DNA of 64,000 nt, taken from contig JBFWWU010000021.1 of the NCBI GenBank assembly GCA_050246015.1, positions 1 to 64,000 of the forward strand. Reading direction: 5' to 3'. This stretch comes from JTS-AC122 sp050246015 (GTDB lineage Bacteria > Planctomycetota > Phycisphaerae > Phycisphaerales > UBA1924). Below the pieces are notes generated by a model. It saw only the letters and a list, made by a program, of their open reading frames with translations, searched no databases and had not been told where the DNA came from. Positions 1 through 9,260 of the stretch are shown one piece after another; position 1 is the stretch's first letter; each line of letters opens with the position of its first letter. Made by a program: the position numbers and the translations under genes.

Positions 1-20
1 GGGGGGGTGAGGGTCCCGGC

Positions 21-48
21 TTGACGCGCTGGGGCGCCGGGATACTCT
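21..48 (+). promoter_or_regulatory. Putative housekeeping promoter for the riboswitch-terC transcript
   Basis: A TTGACG box (21-26) is followed after 16 bases by TACTCT (43-48). Transcription would start near base 55, just ahead of the first stem of the aptamer at 61. The position fits well. The -10 match is only moderate. Confidence 0.5.
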
Positions 49-60
49 GTGGGCGAACTC

Positions 61-190
61 CGTTGGGGAGTAGTATCCCGCGGCGATGATTCATCGCACA
101 CATGCGGGTGACGGAATCGTCAGCACGGCGGCCTGATCAGGCTTGTCCGGTTCCGTCTGGCGCTCGAAGGAGCGCTTTGCAAGACCAACG
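61..190 (+). promoter_or_regulatory. yybP-ykoY manganese riboswitch aptamer
   Basis: The family hallmarks are present: GGGGAGTAG at 65-73, ATCGTCAGCACGG from about 117, and TTTGCAAGACC at 176-186. P1 pairs CGTTGG (61-66) with CCAACG (185-190). Further stems are CCCGC (77-81) with GCGGG (104-108), ACGGAA (111-116) with TTCCGT (151-156), a CCTGATCAGG hairpin, and GCGCTC-GAAG-GAGCGC (160-175). In this family Mn2+ binding switches on Mn exporters, often TerC-type genes, and a terC gene follows directly. The leader repeats CGTTGG at 253-258, just before the start codon, so the 3' strand of P1 has a second perfect partner. This suggests translational control. Confidence 0.93.
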
Positions 191-261
191 CCACCGGCTT
201 TTCGCCGCGGGTCCCGGCATGGGCATCCACGGACCAAGGGCGCTACCAGGAGCGTTGGATC

Positions 262-1491
262 ATGCTGGAATCGCTGATTGGGCTTGGTTCTGTGACGACG
301 GCGCTGGGGGACGCGGGCGGGTTGCTAGGCGCGGCGGACGGCTCGAGCCTGAAGGTGTGGGGGTATGTCGGGTTCGTCGGGATCGTGCTGGCGCTGCTGG
401 GGCTGGACCTTGGGGTATTTCATCGGCACGCGCACGTGGTGACGATGCGCGAGGCGGCCGGGTGGTCGGTGGTGTGGGTGACGCTCGGGCTTGCGTTTTC
501 GGGGCTCGTGTACGGGGCGTACGAGTTCCAGTGGCTCGGGCTGGGGGCGGCGACGGCGATCTACAACCCCGCCGCGGCGACGGACCCGGACGCGGCGCTG
601 ATCATCACGGGAACGGTGGGAGGGTTCGAGGCGGCGAAGCAGTATCTGACGGGGTACATCGTCGAGAAGTCGCTGGCGATGGACAACATCTTCGTGATCG
701 CGCTGGTGTTCAGTTATTTCGCGATACCTGCGAAGTACCAGCACCGGGTGCTGTTCTGGGGGATCATCGGGGCGCTGGTGATGCGAGGGGCCATGATCTT
801 CATCGGGGGCGAGTTGATCGTGCGGTTCCAGTGGATCCTGATCATCTTCGGCCTGGTGCTGGTGTTCACGGCGATCAAGATGGCGGTGATCAAGTCTCAC
901 AGCGACCCCGGGAAGAACCCGGTGGTGCGGCTGGTGAAGCGGCTCTACCCGGTGACGGACTTCTTTGACGGTCAGCGATTCACGACGCGGCGGACGATGA
1001 GGCCGACGTACTCGATCGATGCGGTCACGGGAAACGAGACACAGGATCCCGCGCCGGCGGGGACGCTGGGACGGCGGGCGATCACGCCGCTGCTGCTGGC
1101 GCTGATCATGGTGGAGATCACCGACCTGGTGTTCGCGGTGGACTCGATCCCGGCGATCTTCGCGATCACGCCGGACCCGTTCATCGTGTTCACGAGCAAC
1201 ATCTTTGCGATCCTGGGGCTGCGGTCGCTGTACTTCTGCCTGGCGGCGGCGATCGCGAAGTTCCGGTATCTGAAGCCGGCGCTCATCGGGATTCTGATGT
1301 TCGTGGGGGTGAAACTGCTGCTGTTGTCGGTGCCGCCGTACCTGGATGAGATGGCGGAATGGGTGGGGAAGACGATCGAGCCGATGAAGGCGATCAAGAT
1401 CGACACGACGGTGTCGCTGGGGGTGGTGCTGGGGGCACTCACGGCGGCGGTGGTGCTGTCGGTGGTGAGGCCCGAGCGGGCGTGTGGGTGA
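262..1491 (+). CDS. TerC-family integral membrane protein (probable Mn2+ exporter)
   Basis: This 409-residue multi-pass protein has both TerC signatures: SLAMDNIFV with the following HRVLFWGIIGALVMRG (about 137-176), and EITDLVFAVDSIPAIF (about 285-300). The paired acidic membrane motifs are typical of TerC/Alx proteins, some of which export manganese. The start is ATG 262, with AGGAG at 248-252. A yybP-ykoY riboswitch precedes it, which supports a role in relieving Mn2+ excess in the cytoplasmic membrane. A hydrophilic loop (about 212-272) separates the two halves. A second, differently built TerC lies at 14.2 kb without this riboswitch. The family is certain; the metal is inferred from the leader. 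Confidence 0.93.
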   Translation: MLESLIGLGSVTTALGDAGGLLGAADGSSLKVWGYVGFVGIVLALLGLDLGVFHRHAHVVTMREAAGWSVVWVTLGLAFSGLVYGAYEFQWLGLGAATAIYNPAAATDPDAALIITGTVGGFEAAKQYLTGYIVEKSLAMDNIFVIALVFSYFAIPAKYQHRVLFWGIIGALVMRGAMIFIGGELIVRFQWILIIFGLVLVFTAIKMAVIKSHSDPGKNPVVRLVKRLYPVTDFFDGQRFTTRRTMRPTYSIDAVTGNETQDPAPAGTLGRRAITPLLLALIMVEITDLVFAVDSIPAIFAITPDPFIVFTSNIFAILGLRSLYFCLAAAIAKFRYLKPALIGILMFVGVKLLLLSVPPYLDEMAEWVGKTIEPMKAIKIDTTVSLGVVLGALTAAVVLSVVRPERACG

Positions 1492-1599
1492 ATGCTCCCG
1501 GTGAGCGTGCACGCCGGGCTGAGTCGGCATGCGCGGTTTCGGATCGGGCGTCGCACTCACGCGCAACGAAGAGGAGATCGCCGAGTGAGGCGATAGGCG

Positions 1600-3264
1600 T
1601 CAGGCACTGGGCGTTTGTGGAAGCGCCCGCGCGGGGTGATTCCCGATCATGCACACGCTGGTGCAGATGGTGGCGCCGATGAGGAGTTGCCAGGGGAAGG
1701 CGATCTTGACGCCGGCGAGCGAGTGCGCGGGCGTGAAGACGCGGTGGAGAAGCGGATCGACGATGTGAGACAGCGCGCCGAGAGTGACGGGCTGCATGAG
1801 GGCGATGACGACGAAGCCGGTGATGATGGAGGCGACGCAACTCCAGACGGATCCGCGGCGTGAGAAGAGGGCGGTGAAGAAGACGCCCAGGAGGCCGGCG
1901 TAGGCGAAGTTCATGACGCCCAGGGCGAAGTCGATGAGGGTGGTGTCGTTCTCGTTATAGATCCAGTGACAGGCGAGGGCGAAGGCGCCGACGACGATGC
2001 CGGCGCCGACGACGCCGAGGCGTCCGGCGAGGAGGTAGTGGCGTTCATGGCGTCCTGGGCGGTGGGGGCGGTAGACGTCGGAGACGAAGGTGCTGGACAT
2101 GGAGTTGAGGGAGGCGTTGATGCCGCAGGGCCCGGCGGCGAGGAGTCCGGCGAGCATGAGGCCGGCGAGCCCCGGGGGGAGGTACTGGAGTGAGAAGGAC
2201 ATGACCAGGTGCTTGGTTTCGGGTATGGAGGTCGGGGCGGCCTGGCCCATGATGTCCGGGCGCTGGTAGAAGATGAAGAGGAGGAGGCCGAGGCAGAGGA
2301 AGAGGAAGACGGCGGGGATGCCGACGAGGACGCCGCTGATGACGGAGAGGCTTCCCAAGAGGGGCGACTTGCAGGTGAGCATTCGCTGGACGAGGTCCTG
2401 GTCGGCGCCGTGGCTGGCGATGGTGAGTAGGGTGAAGCCGGTGATGACGGTGAGGAGGGAGATGGAGGCGCCGGGGTCGAAGCCGAGCATGGGTTTGGAG
2501 GGGTCCAGGCCGAGGCTGAGGAGGTTGAGTTTGGAGGGGAGGATCTGTCCGGAGGCGGGGTCGATGGGATGGCGCAGGGCGTGGAAGATGTCGGGGAGGC
2601 CGACGGGGATGAGGTGGAGGAGGACGACAAGGGCGGCGACGGTGGCGCCGAGGTAGACGCAGACTTGGATGACGTCAGTCCAGATGACGCTGGAGACGCC
2701 GCCCCAGAGGGTGTAAAGGATTCCGAAGGCGGTGAAGATGGCGATGGAGAAGGCGATGCTGAGGAGGTGGACGTCGCCGAAGACGAGGAGGGAGAAGGGG
2801 AGGGCGCCGATGAAGAGGCGAGCCCCGCCGGCGAAGACGCGGCCGATCATGTAGGTGATGCTGGCGACGATCTTGGCGCCGGGCCCGAAGCGGGATTCGA
2901 GGAGTTGGTAGGGTGTGGAGACGCCGAGGCGGTAGTAGATGGGGATGAAGACGGCGGCGAGGATGAGTGCGGCGAGGATGCCGCCGAGGTTGGTGGAGAG
3001 GTAGGAAAGGTCGCCGCGGTAGGACATTTCGGGCGCGCCAACGAAGGTGGCGGCGGACTGAGCGGTGGCGAGAATGGAGAAGGCGACAGCCCAGACGGGC
3101 ATTTGGCGGCTTGCGAGGAAGTAGTCGGCGGTGCTGCGGGACTGGCGCCAGGAGAACCAGACGCCGGTGCCGATGAGGAGCGCGAAATAGGCGCCCAGGA
3201 CAAGCCAATCGAAGCGGTCGAAGCCCGGTGTGGCCGGGAGGTTGTCGGCGGCGAGGGCGAGCAT
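1600..3264 (-). CDS. Sodium:solute symporter family protein
   Basis: This 554-residue hydrophobic protein has the layout of the SSS family, with about 13 membrane spans. The first span is FDWLVLGAYFALLIGTGVWF (about 19-38). It is followed by the family motif TADYFLASRQMPVWAVAFSI and the GAPEMSYRGD loop. It would couple Na+ influx to uptake of an organic solute in the inner membrane. The substrate (sugar, amino acid, vitamin or other) cannot be read from the sequence. The start has a GAGGAG Shine-Dalgarno. It diverges from the cytochrome gene at 3.5 kb and its own promoter is visible at 3317-3345. No soluble catabolic partner lies next to it. Confidence 0.9.
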   Translation of the reverse strand: MLALAADNLPATPGFDRFDWLVLGAYFALLIGTGVWFSWRQSRSTADYFLASRQMPVWAVAFSILATAQSAATFVGAPEMSYRGDLSYLSTNLGGILAALILAAVFIPIYYRLGVSTPYQLLESRFGPGAKIVASITYMIGRVFAGGARLFIGALPFSLLVFGDVHLLSIAFSIAIFTAFGILYTLWGGVSSVIWTDVIQVCVYLGATVAALVVLLHLIPVGLPDIFHALRHPIDPASGQILPSKLNLLSLGLDPSKPMLGFDPGASISLLTVITGFTLLTIASHGADQDLVQRMLTCKSPLLGSLSVISGVLVGIPAVFLFLCLGLLLFIFYQRPDIMGQAAPTSIPETKHLVMSFSLQYLPPGLAGLMLAGLLAAGPCGINASLNSMSSTFVSDVYRPHRPGRHERHYLLAGRLGVVGAGIVVGAFALACHWIYNENDTTLIDFALGVMNFAYAGLLGVFFTALFSRRGSVWSCVASIITGFVVIALMQPVTLGALSHIVDPLLHRVFTPAHSLAGVKIAFPWQLLIGATICTSVCMIGNHPARALPQTPSA

Positions 3265-3316
3265 CCGTGCGGCTCCTCGGGAGGGCTGCGCGCCGGGGAC
3301 GGCGTGCGATGCGGAG

Positions 3317-3345
3317 AGGATACACGATCGGGCGGGAGTTGTCAG
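3317..3345 (-). promoter_or_regulatory. Putative promoter of the SSS transporter
   Basis: Read on the minus strand, CTGACA (complement of 3340-3345) is followed after 17 bases by TATCCT (complement of 3317-3322). Transcription would start near 3310, giving a leader of about 45 bases. Confidence 0.5.
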
Positions 3346-3519
3346 AGGCCGGGGCGGGGAACACGTTTGTAACAGGGAGCGAAAACGGGGAGAAACGGTG
3401 TGCCGAGGGACGGTATCAAGTACACTTTGGGGAAAGGGGAGGTGGGCAGGGAGTTTGAGTATTGAGCCCGGGGCGAGGCGCTTGGCGTGAGACGTTCGAT
3501 GAAAGAGGATGGAGCCGTG

Positions 3520-6500
3520 ATGCGCAGGATGACGGTGGTGCGGCTGGTGGTGTGCGGGGCGGGAGCGCTGGTGGTTGCCGGGGCGGGCGGCGCGATGTTG
3601 TCGGGCGGAGAGGTGGAGCGCGGGGTTGCGTCGGAGCGGGCGGGGGGGAAGCGGGTGATCCGGTACGGCCGGGATATACGGCCGTTGCTATCGGATCGGT
3701 GCTTTCAGTGCCACGGACCGGATCCGAAGACTCGACAGGCGAACCTGAGGCTGGATGAGCGGGAGGACGCGCTGCTGCCGAGGAAGGACTCGGGTCCGGC
3801 GATTGTGCCGGGGAAGCCGGGGGAGAGTGAGTTAGTTCGGCGGATCACGGCGACGGACGTGAACGTGAAGATGCCGCCGGCGGATAGCCATAAGCGGGCG
3901 CTCTCGACGGATGAGGTGGAGTTGTTTCGGGAGTGGATCGAACAGGGGGCGGTGTATGAGAAGCACTGGGCGTTTGTGGCACCGGAGCGGCCGGTGGTGC
4001 CGGAGGTGAGCGAGGCGGGGGCGAGGTGGTGCCGGAACGCGATCGACCGGTTCGTGATGGCGAGATTGGAGTCGGAGGGGATCACGCCGTCGGCGGAGGC
4101 GGACGCGGACACGCTGATCCGGCGGGTGTTCCTGGACGTGACGGGGCTTCCGCCGACGCCGGAGGAGGTGGGGGCGTTTGAAGCGGCGGTGAAGAGCGAG
4201 GAGACGCCCGGGTCGGCGTACGAGGCGCTGGTGGACCGGCTGCTGACGCAGGAGCCTTATGCGACGCGGCACGCGGAGCGGATGACGGCGGCGTGGCTGG
4301 ACCAGGCGCGGTACGCGGATACGTGCGGGATCCACATGGACGCGGGTCGGCAGATGTGGCTGTGGCGGGACTGGGTGATCGATGCGTACCGGGCGAACAA
4401 GCCGTTTGATGAGTTCATCATCGAGCAACTTGCGGGCGATCTGCTGCCGGAGGCGACGGTGGCGCAGAAGATCGCGACGGGGTTCAATCGGAACCACGTG
4501 ACGACGGACGAGGGGGGCGCGATCGCGGAGGAGTACCTGGTCGAGTACGCGGTGGACCGGACGAACACGACGGGGTCGGTGCTGCTGGGCTTGACGGTGG
4601 GGTGCGCCCGGTGCCACGACCACAAGTTTGATCCGATCACGACCGAGGATTTCTACAGCCTGTACGCGTTCTTCAACTCGATTGAAGAGCCGGGGCTGTA
4701 CTCGCAGTTGCCGGACCCGAACCGGGCGTTCGAGCCGTTCCTGGCGGTGCCGACGAAGGAGCAGGAGGCGCGGCTGGCGGCGATCAAGAAGGAAGGGGAC
4801 GAACTGAGGGCGACGCTGGAAGAGCGGACGCCGGAAGAGGAGGCGCAGCGAGTCGAGTTTTTCCGGGACGTGTGGACGAGAGCGGGAGTGCGGTGGGCGG
4901 AATCGGAAGTGGTCGCGGCGACCTCCACACGAGAGGGCGGGGCGGTGCTGACGGCGCAATCGGATGGATCGGTGGTGGCGAGCGGGCCGAACCCGGCGAA
5001 GGACGAGCACCGGATCACGATCCGCACCGAAGGCGTCGGGCTGCGCGTGATGGCGCTGGAGGCGCTGCTTGAACCGAGTGCGTTCGAGGGGCGGGTGGGA
5101 CGGGCGAACAACGGGAACGCGGTGCTGAAGTCGATCGCGGTCGAGGCGGTGAGCGTGAAGGACGCGGCGAAGCGGGAGCCGGTGAAGTTCATGTGGGCGT
5201 GGGCGGACCACTCGCAGCGCAACGGCGACTTTGAGGTGACGAACATCATCGACGAGCCGACGAACGCGAGGGATGACCGGGGGTGGGCGGTGCAAGGGCA
5301 CGAGATGAAGCAGCCGCGGGTGGCGATGCTGCTGTCGGAGAAGGCGTTCGGGTACGAGGGCGGGACGGACCTGATCGTCACACTGAACTATGACACGCTG
5401 TACTCGCAGCACGTGCTGGCGCGTGTGCGGCTGTCGGTGGGGACGCTGAACGAAGTCGGGACCGCGATGTTGCCGAGCACGGCGAGCCGGTGGTACCGAG
5501 TGGGGTCGTTCCCGGGCGACGATCAGAACCGGGTGTACGAGCCGGAGTTCGGGCCGGAGCAGGGGGACCGGATCGACCTGAAGAAAGGGTACGGGGCGGA
5601 CGGCAAACAGATGTGGCGGTTCGACGAGCGGCTTGCGGATGAGACGCTGGTGAACGTAAGCGATGCGAGGAATGTGACGTACGTCGGGAAGTACGTGTAC
5701 GCGCCGACGGCGCGGGAGGTCGCGGTATCGCTGGGCAGCGACGACGGGTTCCGGCTGTACGTGAACGGTGAGGAACAGGTGAGCCGGAAGGTCGATCGGG
5801 GGTTGGCGGCGAACCAGGATCAGGGGACGCTGCGGCTGCGAGCGGGGCGGAACGCGGTGGTGATGAAGATCGTCAACACGGGGGGCCCGGGCGGGTACTA
5901 CTTCAGGTCGATGGAGCAGGCGGAGTTGCCGGGCGATCTGGCGGGAGCGCTCTTGCCGGAGCGAGTCACGGGTGCGGTCGGGGCGGCGGGTGAAGGGACG
6001 GGTGCGGGGAGTCTGGGGCAGCGGATGGGGGAGGCCTGGCGTGTGACGGCGCTGCCGAAGTACAAGCAGACGCAGGCGGCGCTGGCGAAACTGGATGAAG
6101 AGAAGAAGCAGATCGAGGGGAAGGTGCCGCTCACGATGGTGATGAAGGAACTCGGCACGCCACGGGAGACCTTCGTGCTGAAGAGGGGGGAGTACGACAA
6201 GGCGGACAAGGAGCGTCCTGTGACTCGGCGGCTACCGCGGTCGCTGGGCACGATGCCGGAGGGCGCGCCGGCGAATCGGCTGGGGCTGGCCGAGTGGGTG
6301 ATGAGCCGCGAGAACCCGCTGACGGCGCGCGTGACGGTGAACCGGCTGTGGGAGATGCTCTTCGGGACGGGGATCGTGAAGACGAGCGAGGATTTCGGTC
6401 AGCAGGGGGATTGGCCGAGCCACCCGGAACTGCTTGACTGGCTGGCGGTCGAGTTCCGGGATGGGTACACGAGCGGGGAGGACACGTCGTGGGACGTGAA

Positions 6501-7242
6501 CCACATGCTTCGGCTGATCCTGACGAGCGCGACGTATCGGCAGGCGTCGCAGGTGCGGGCCGAACTGAGGGAGCGGGACCCGGAGAATCGGCTGCTGGCG
6601 TATTTTCCGCGACGGCGACTGAGCGCGGAGCAGATCCGGGATCAGGCGCTGTACGCGGCGGGGCTGCTGGTGGAGAAAGCGGGTGGGCCGTCGGTGAAGC
6701 CGTATCAACCCGAGGGGCTGTGGAAGGAAGTGGCGATGCCGCAGTCGAACACGCGGGAGTTCAAGCGCGGGATGGGAGAGGACCTGTGGCGACGGAGCAT
6801 GTACACGTACTGGAAGCGGGCGGCGCCGCCGCCGGCGATGCTGACGTTTGACGCGCCCACGCGCGAGTTCTGCACGATCCGTCGCGCGACGACGAGCACG
6901 CCGCTGCAGGCGCTGGTGCTGTGGAACGACGAGCAGTTCGTGGAGGCAGCGCGGGTGCTGGCGCAGCGGACGCTGGCGACGGAAGGCGACGAGGAATCGC
7001 GGCTGAGGCAGGTGTTCAGTCGGCTGGTCGCGCGGGCGCCGTCTCCGGGCGAAGTGGCGAAGTTGAGGGCGGCGCTCGGGGCGTTCCGCGAGCGGTATGC
7101 CGCGGCGCCCGAGGACGCAGAGGGGATGCTGAAGTTGGGCGAGTCGCCGCGGGCTGAAGGCGTCGAGGCGGCCGAACTGGCCGCGTGGACAATGATCGCC
7201 AGCAGCGTGATGAATCTGTACGAAGCGACGACGCAGCACTAG
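3520..7242 (+). CDS. PSD1/DUF1549-DUF1553 cytochrome domain protein (planctomycete type)
   Basis: A very large exported protein of 1240 residues. It has an N-terminal hydrophobic signal, then a planctomycete cytochrome C segment with heme motif CFQCH (61-65), a DUF1549 region, a second CxxCH inside CARCHDHKFDP, a PA14-like insert (YVYAPTAREVAVSLGSDDGF) and a C-terminal DUF1553 region. Such proteins are expanded in planctomycetes; their biochemical role is not established, but the heme motifs suggest periplasmic electron transfer, perhaps with polysaccharide breakdown. ATG 3520 is preferred because GGAG lies just upstream; in-frame GTG 3487, ATG 3499 and GTG 3517 are alternatives. The DUF1501 partner follows 106 bases downstream in a likely operon. 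Confidence 0.92.
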   Translation: MRRMTVVRLVVCGAGALVVAGAGGAMLSGGEVERGVASERAGGKRVIRYGRDIRPLLSDRCFQCHGPDPKTRQANLRLDEREDALLPRKDSGPAIVPGKPGESELVRRITATDVNVKMPPADSHKRALSTDEVELFREWIEQGAVYEKHWAFVAPERPVVPEVSEAGARWCRNAIDRFVMARLESEGITPSAEADADTLIRRVFLDVTGLPPTPEEVGAFEAAVKSEETPGSAYEALVDRLLTQEPYATRHAERMTAAWLDQARYADTCGIHMDAGRQMWLWRDWVIDAYRANKPFDEFIIEQLAGDLLPEATVAQKIATGFNRNHVTTDEGGAIAEEYLVEYAVDRTNTTGSVLLGLTVGCARCHDHKFDPITTEDFYSLYAFFNSIEEPGLYSQLPDPNRAFEPFLAVPTKEQEARLAAIKKEGDELRATLEERTPEEEAQRVEFFRDVWTRAGVRWAESEVVAATSTREGGAVLTAQSDGSVVASGPNPAKDEHRITIRTEGVGLRVMALEALLEPSAFEGRVGRANNGNAVLKSIAVEAVSVKDAAKREPVKFMWAWADHSQRNGDFEVTNIIDEPTNARDDRGWAVQGHEMKQPRVAMLLSEKAFGYEGGTDLIVTLNYDTLYSQHVLARVRLSVGTLNEVGTAMLPSTASRWYRVGSFPGDDQNRVYEPEFGPEQGDRIDLKKGYGADGKQMWRFDERLADETLVNVSDARNVTYVGKYVYAPTAREVAVSLGSDDGFRLYVNGEEQVSRKVDRGLAANQDQGTLRLRAGRNAVVMKIVNTGGPGGYYFRSMEQAELPGDLAGALLPERVTGAVGAAGEGTGAGSLGQRMGEAWRVTALPKYKQTQAALAKLDEEKKQIEGKVPLTMVMKELGTPRETFVLKRGEYDKADKERPVTRRLPRSLGTMPEGAPANRLGLAEWVMSRENPLTARVTVNRLWEMLFGTGIVKTSEDFGQQGDWPSHPELLDWLAVEFRDGYTSGEDTSWDVNHMLRLILTSATYRQASQVRAELRERDPENRLLAYFPRRRLSAEQIRDQALYAAGLLVEKAGGPSVKPYQPEGLWKEVAMPQSNTREFKRGMGEDLWRRSMYTYWKRAAPPPAMLTFDAPTREFCTIRRATTSTPLQALVLWNDEQFVEAARVLAQRTLATEGDEESRLRQVFSRLVARAPSPGEVAKLRAALGAFRERYAAAPEDAEGMLKLGESPRAEGVEAAELAAWTMIASSVMNLYEATTQH

Positions 7243-7348
7243 GCGAGGGTCGTTTGGGTGATGAGCGAAAGCGGCTTGGCACGCAAGAAGGCACCGAGGG
7301 AAGAGGCATCCAGGCATCAAGCACGAGCGCGGGCTCAATGAGGAATCC

Positions 7349-8866
7349 ATGACCACGTCCGACCCAACCCATCCCCATGATCCGCTGGAGCAGTACTACC
7401 TCGATGTGACGCGGCGGCGCTTCTTCGGGGTGGCGGCGCAGTCGATCGGGGCGGGGCTTGGGGCGATGGCGCTGACGTCGCTGCTGGGTGCGCCCGCGCG
7501 CGCGGGCGTGCGGCTCGTGGGAGACATGCTTACGAGAGCGGGGGATTCGGTCCTGGCGACGGGGCCGCACTTTGCGCCGCGGGCCAAGCGGATCATTTAC
7601 ATGCACATGGAGGGCGCGCCGAGCCAGATCGATCTGTACGACTACAAGCCGGGGCTGCGGCACCGGTTCAACCAGGATCTGCCGGACTCGATTCGGCAGG
7701 GGCAGCGCCTGACGGGGATGACCAGCGGGCAGCAGCGTTTTCCGGTGGCGCCGTCGATCTTCAAGTTCACGAGGTACAAGAACAATCAGGACGGGGCGTG
7801 GATCAGCGAGTTGTTGCCGCACACGGGGTCGATCGCGCACGAGATGTGCATCGTGCGGTCGATGCACACGGACGCGATCAACCACGAGCCGGGGATCACG
7901 TTTTTCCAGACGGGGAACCAGCAGCCGGGGCGGCCGAGTTTCGGATCGTGGATGAGTTACGGGCTGGGGTCGGCGAATGCGAACCTGCCGACGTTCGTGG
8001 TGCTGATCACGCAAGGGATCGGGAACATGCAGGCGCTGTCGGCGCGATTCTGGGGATCGGGATTCTTGCCGAGCGAGCACCAGGGGTGCCAACTTCGCAG
8101 CGCGGGGGATCCGGTGCTGTACTTGAAGGACCCGGCGGGGATCACGCGGGAAGATCGGCGGAGGATGCTGGACCTGGTGAGCGACCTGAATGAGGAAGAG
8201 GCGGCGCGGTCGATGGATCCGGAAGTGCGTACGCGGCTGGCGCAGTACGAGATGGCGTACCGGATGCAGATGTCGGTGCCGGAACTGACGGACTTGTCGG
8301 GTGAGGATGACGAGACACTGGCGATGTACGGGCCGGACGTCAGGAAGCCGGGGTCGTTCGCGGGGAACTGCCTGCTGGCGCGCCGTCTGGCGGAGCGCGG
8401 CGTGCGGTTCATCCAACTCTACATGCGGGGGTGGGACCAGCACGGCAACCTGCCGGGCGAACTCAAGTCGCAGTGTGACGCCGTGGACCAGGCGCAGGCG
8501 GCGCTGGTGAAAGACCTTCGGCGGCGCGGGATGCTGGACGAGACGCTCATCCTGTGGTCGGGTGAGTTCGGGCGCACGGTGTACTCGCAGGGGACGCTCA
8601 CGAACACGAACTACGGGCGGGACCATCATCCGCGATGTTTTTCGCTGTGGATGGCGGGCGGGGGCGTAAACGCCGGGACGGTGTACGGGGAGACCGACGA
8701 GTATTCGTACAACATCGCGAAGGATCCGGTGGACGTGCACGATCTGCACGCGACGATCCTGCATCTGCTGGGGATCGATCACACCCGGCTGGTGTACCGG
8801 CACCAGGGGCGCGACTATCGGCTCACGGATGTGTTCGGCAAGGTGGTGAAGGACCTGGTCTCGTAA
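7349..8866 (+). CDS. DUF1501 domain-containing protein (Tat-exported)
   Basis: This 505-residue protein starts with a twin-arginine-like leader (RRRFFGVAAQSIGAGLGAM, about 15-33). The sulfatase/alkaline-phosphatase-like DUF1501 fold follows, with MEGAPSQIDLYDYKP, LWSGEFGRTVYSQG and VDVHDLHATILHLLGID. DUF1501 proteins commonly follow DUF1549/DUF1553 cytochromes in planctomycetes, as here, so the two products probably work together outside the cytoplasm. The start is ATG 7349 with GAGGA ahead. The enzymatic activity is unknown. A paralogue at 35 kb is paired with DUF1800 instead. Confidence 0.92.
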   Translation: MTTSDPTHPHDPLEQYYLDVTRRRFFGVAAQSIGAGLGAMALTSLLGAPARAGVRLVGDMLTRAGDSVLATGPHFAPRAKRIIYMHMEGAPSQIDLYDYKPGLRHRFNQDLPDSIRQGQRLTGMTSGQQRFPVAPSIFKFTRYKNNQDGAWISELLPHTGSIAHEMCIVRSMHTDAINHEPGITFFQTGNQQPGRPSFGSWMSYGLGSANANLPTFVVLITQGIGNMQALSARFWGSGFLPSEHQGCQLRSAGDPVLYLKDPAGITREDRRRMLDLVSDLNEEEAARSMDPEVRTRLAQYEMAYRMQMSVPELTDLSGEDDETLAMYGPDVRKPGSFAGNCLLARRLAERGVRFIQLYMRGWDQHGNLPGELKSQCDAVDQAQAALVKDLRRRGMLDETLILWSGEFGRTVYSQGTLTNTNYGRDHHPRCFSLWMAGGGVNAGTVYGETDEYSYNIAKDPVDVHDLHATILHLLGIDHTRLVYRHQGRDYRLTDVFGKVVKDLVS

Positions 8867-8918
8867 GCCGCCGTCCTCTGGCGGGGACGGACAAAGGGAG
8901 AGCGGGCGGCGGCGGGGC

Positions 8919-8924
8919 TACGGT
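8919..8924 (+). promoter_or_regulatory. Candidate leaderless -10 box (TACGGT)
   Basis: TACGGT ends 5 bases before ATG 8930, and no Shine-Dalgarno or clear -35 is visible. It fits the TANNNT-at-start pattern seen at several genes in this window. Confidence 0.4.
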
Positions 8925-8929
8925 CGTGG

Positions 8930-9169
8930 ATGAAGTGCAAACACCTGGCGGGCTGCGCGGCGGCGATAGGCGTGGCCGTCTTGGCGGGCTGCTCGAAGCC
9001 CAAGCCGCAGAACGCGAACAAGGACATGCAGAAGCAGCAGACGAACCTGATGGACGCGATGGACAAGATCGCGGCGGAGGAGGAGAAGAAGCGGAAGGAG
9101 GCCGAGAAGGCGCCGGGGCTCGACGAGGCCCGGAAGGAGAGCCCGGCGGACGCTCGGACGGACAAGTAG
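8930..9169 (+). CDS. Small lipoprotein, charged coiled-coil-like
   Basis: This 79-residue protein has a lipoprotein signal: a basic start, a hydrophobic stretch and the lipobox LAGC (Cys about 21). The mature part is short and highly charged, rich in Lys and Glu (EEEKKRKEAEK), and probably helical. It would be anchored to a membrane through its N-terminal Cys. I recognise no family. It lies 63 bases after the DUF1501 gene on the same strand but has its own -10-like box, so it may be independent of the pair. A strong hairpin follows at 9186-9215. Confidence 0.75.
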   Translation: MKCKHLAGCAAAIGVAVLAGCSKPKPQNANKDMQKQQTNLMDAMDKIAAEEEKKRKEAEKAPGLDEARKESPADARTDK

Positions 9170-9185
9170 GCGTGAAGGAAAGAAA

Positions 9186-9215
9186 AGCGCGCCGGACATT
9201 TCTGGCCGGCGCGCT
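9186..9215. terminator. Hairpin terminator between convergent genes
   Basis: AGCGCGCCGG (9186-9195) pairs perfectly with CCGGCGCGCT (9206-9215) around a 10-base loop. On the minus strand the hairpin is followed by TTTTCTTTCC, as expected for the end of the secretin gene. It may also stop transcripts from the lipoprotein gene. Confidence 0.75.
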
Positions 9216-9260
9216 CGAAAGGAGACACGCACACACATACCCGTTCGTTGAGATCCGGCG

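Noticed and set aside
1577..1594. ATCGCC/GGCGAT hairpin between the terC and symporter genes
   Set aside because: Short stem and no T-run; could arise by chance in GC-rich DNA.
7274..7296. TTGGCACGCAAGAAGGCA, sigma-54-like, before the first DUF1501 gene
   Set aside because: The -12 element is not TTGCA and the GG-GC spacing is off by one. The upstream gene is close enough for an operon.
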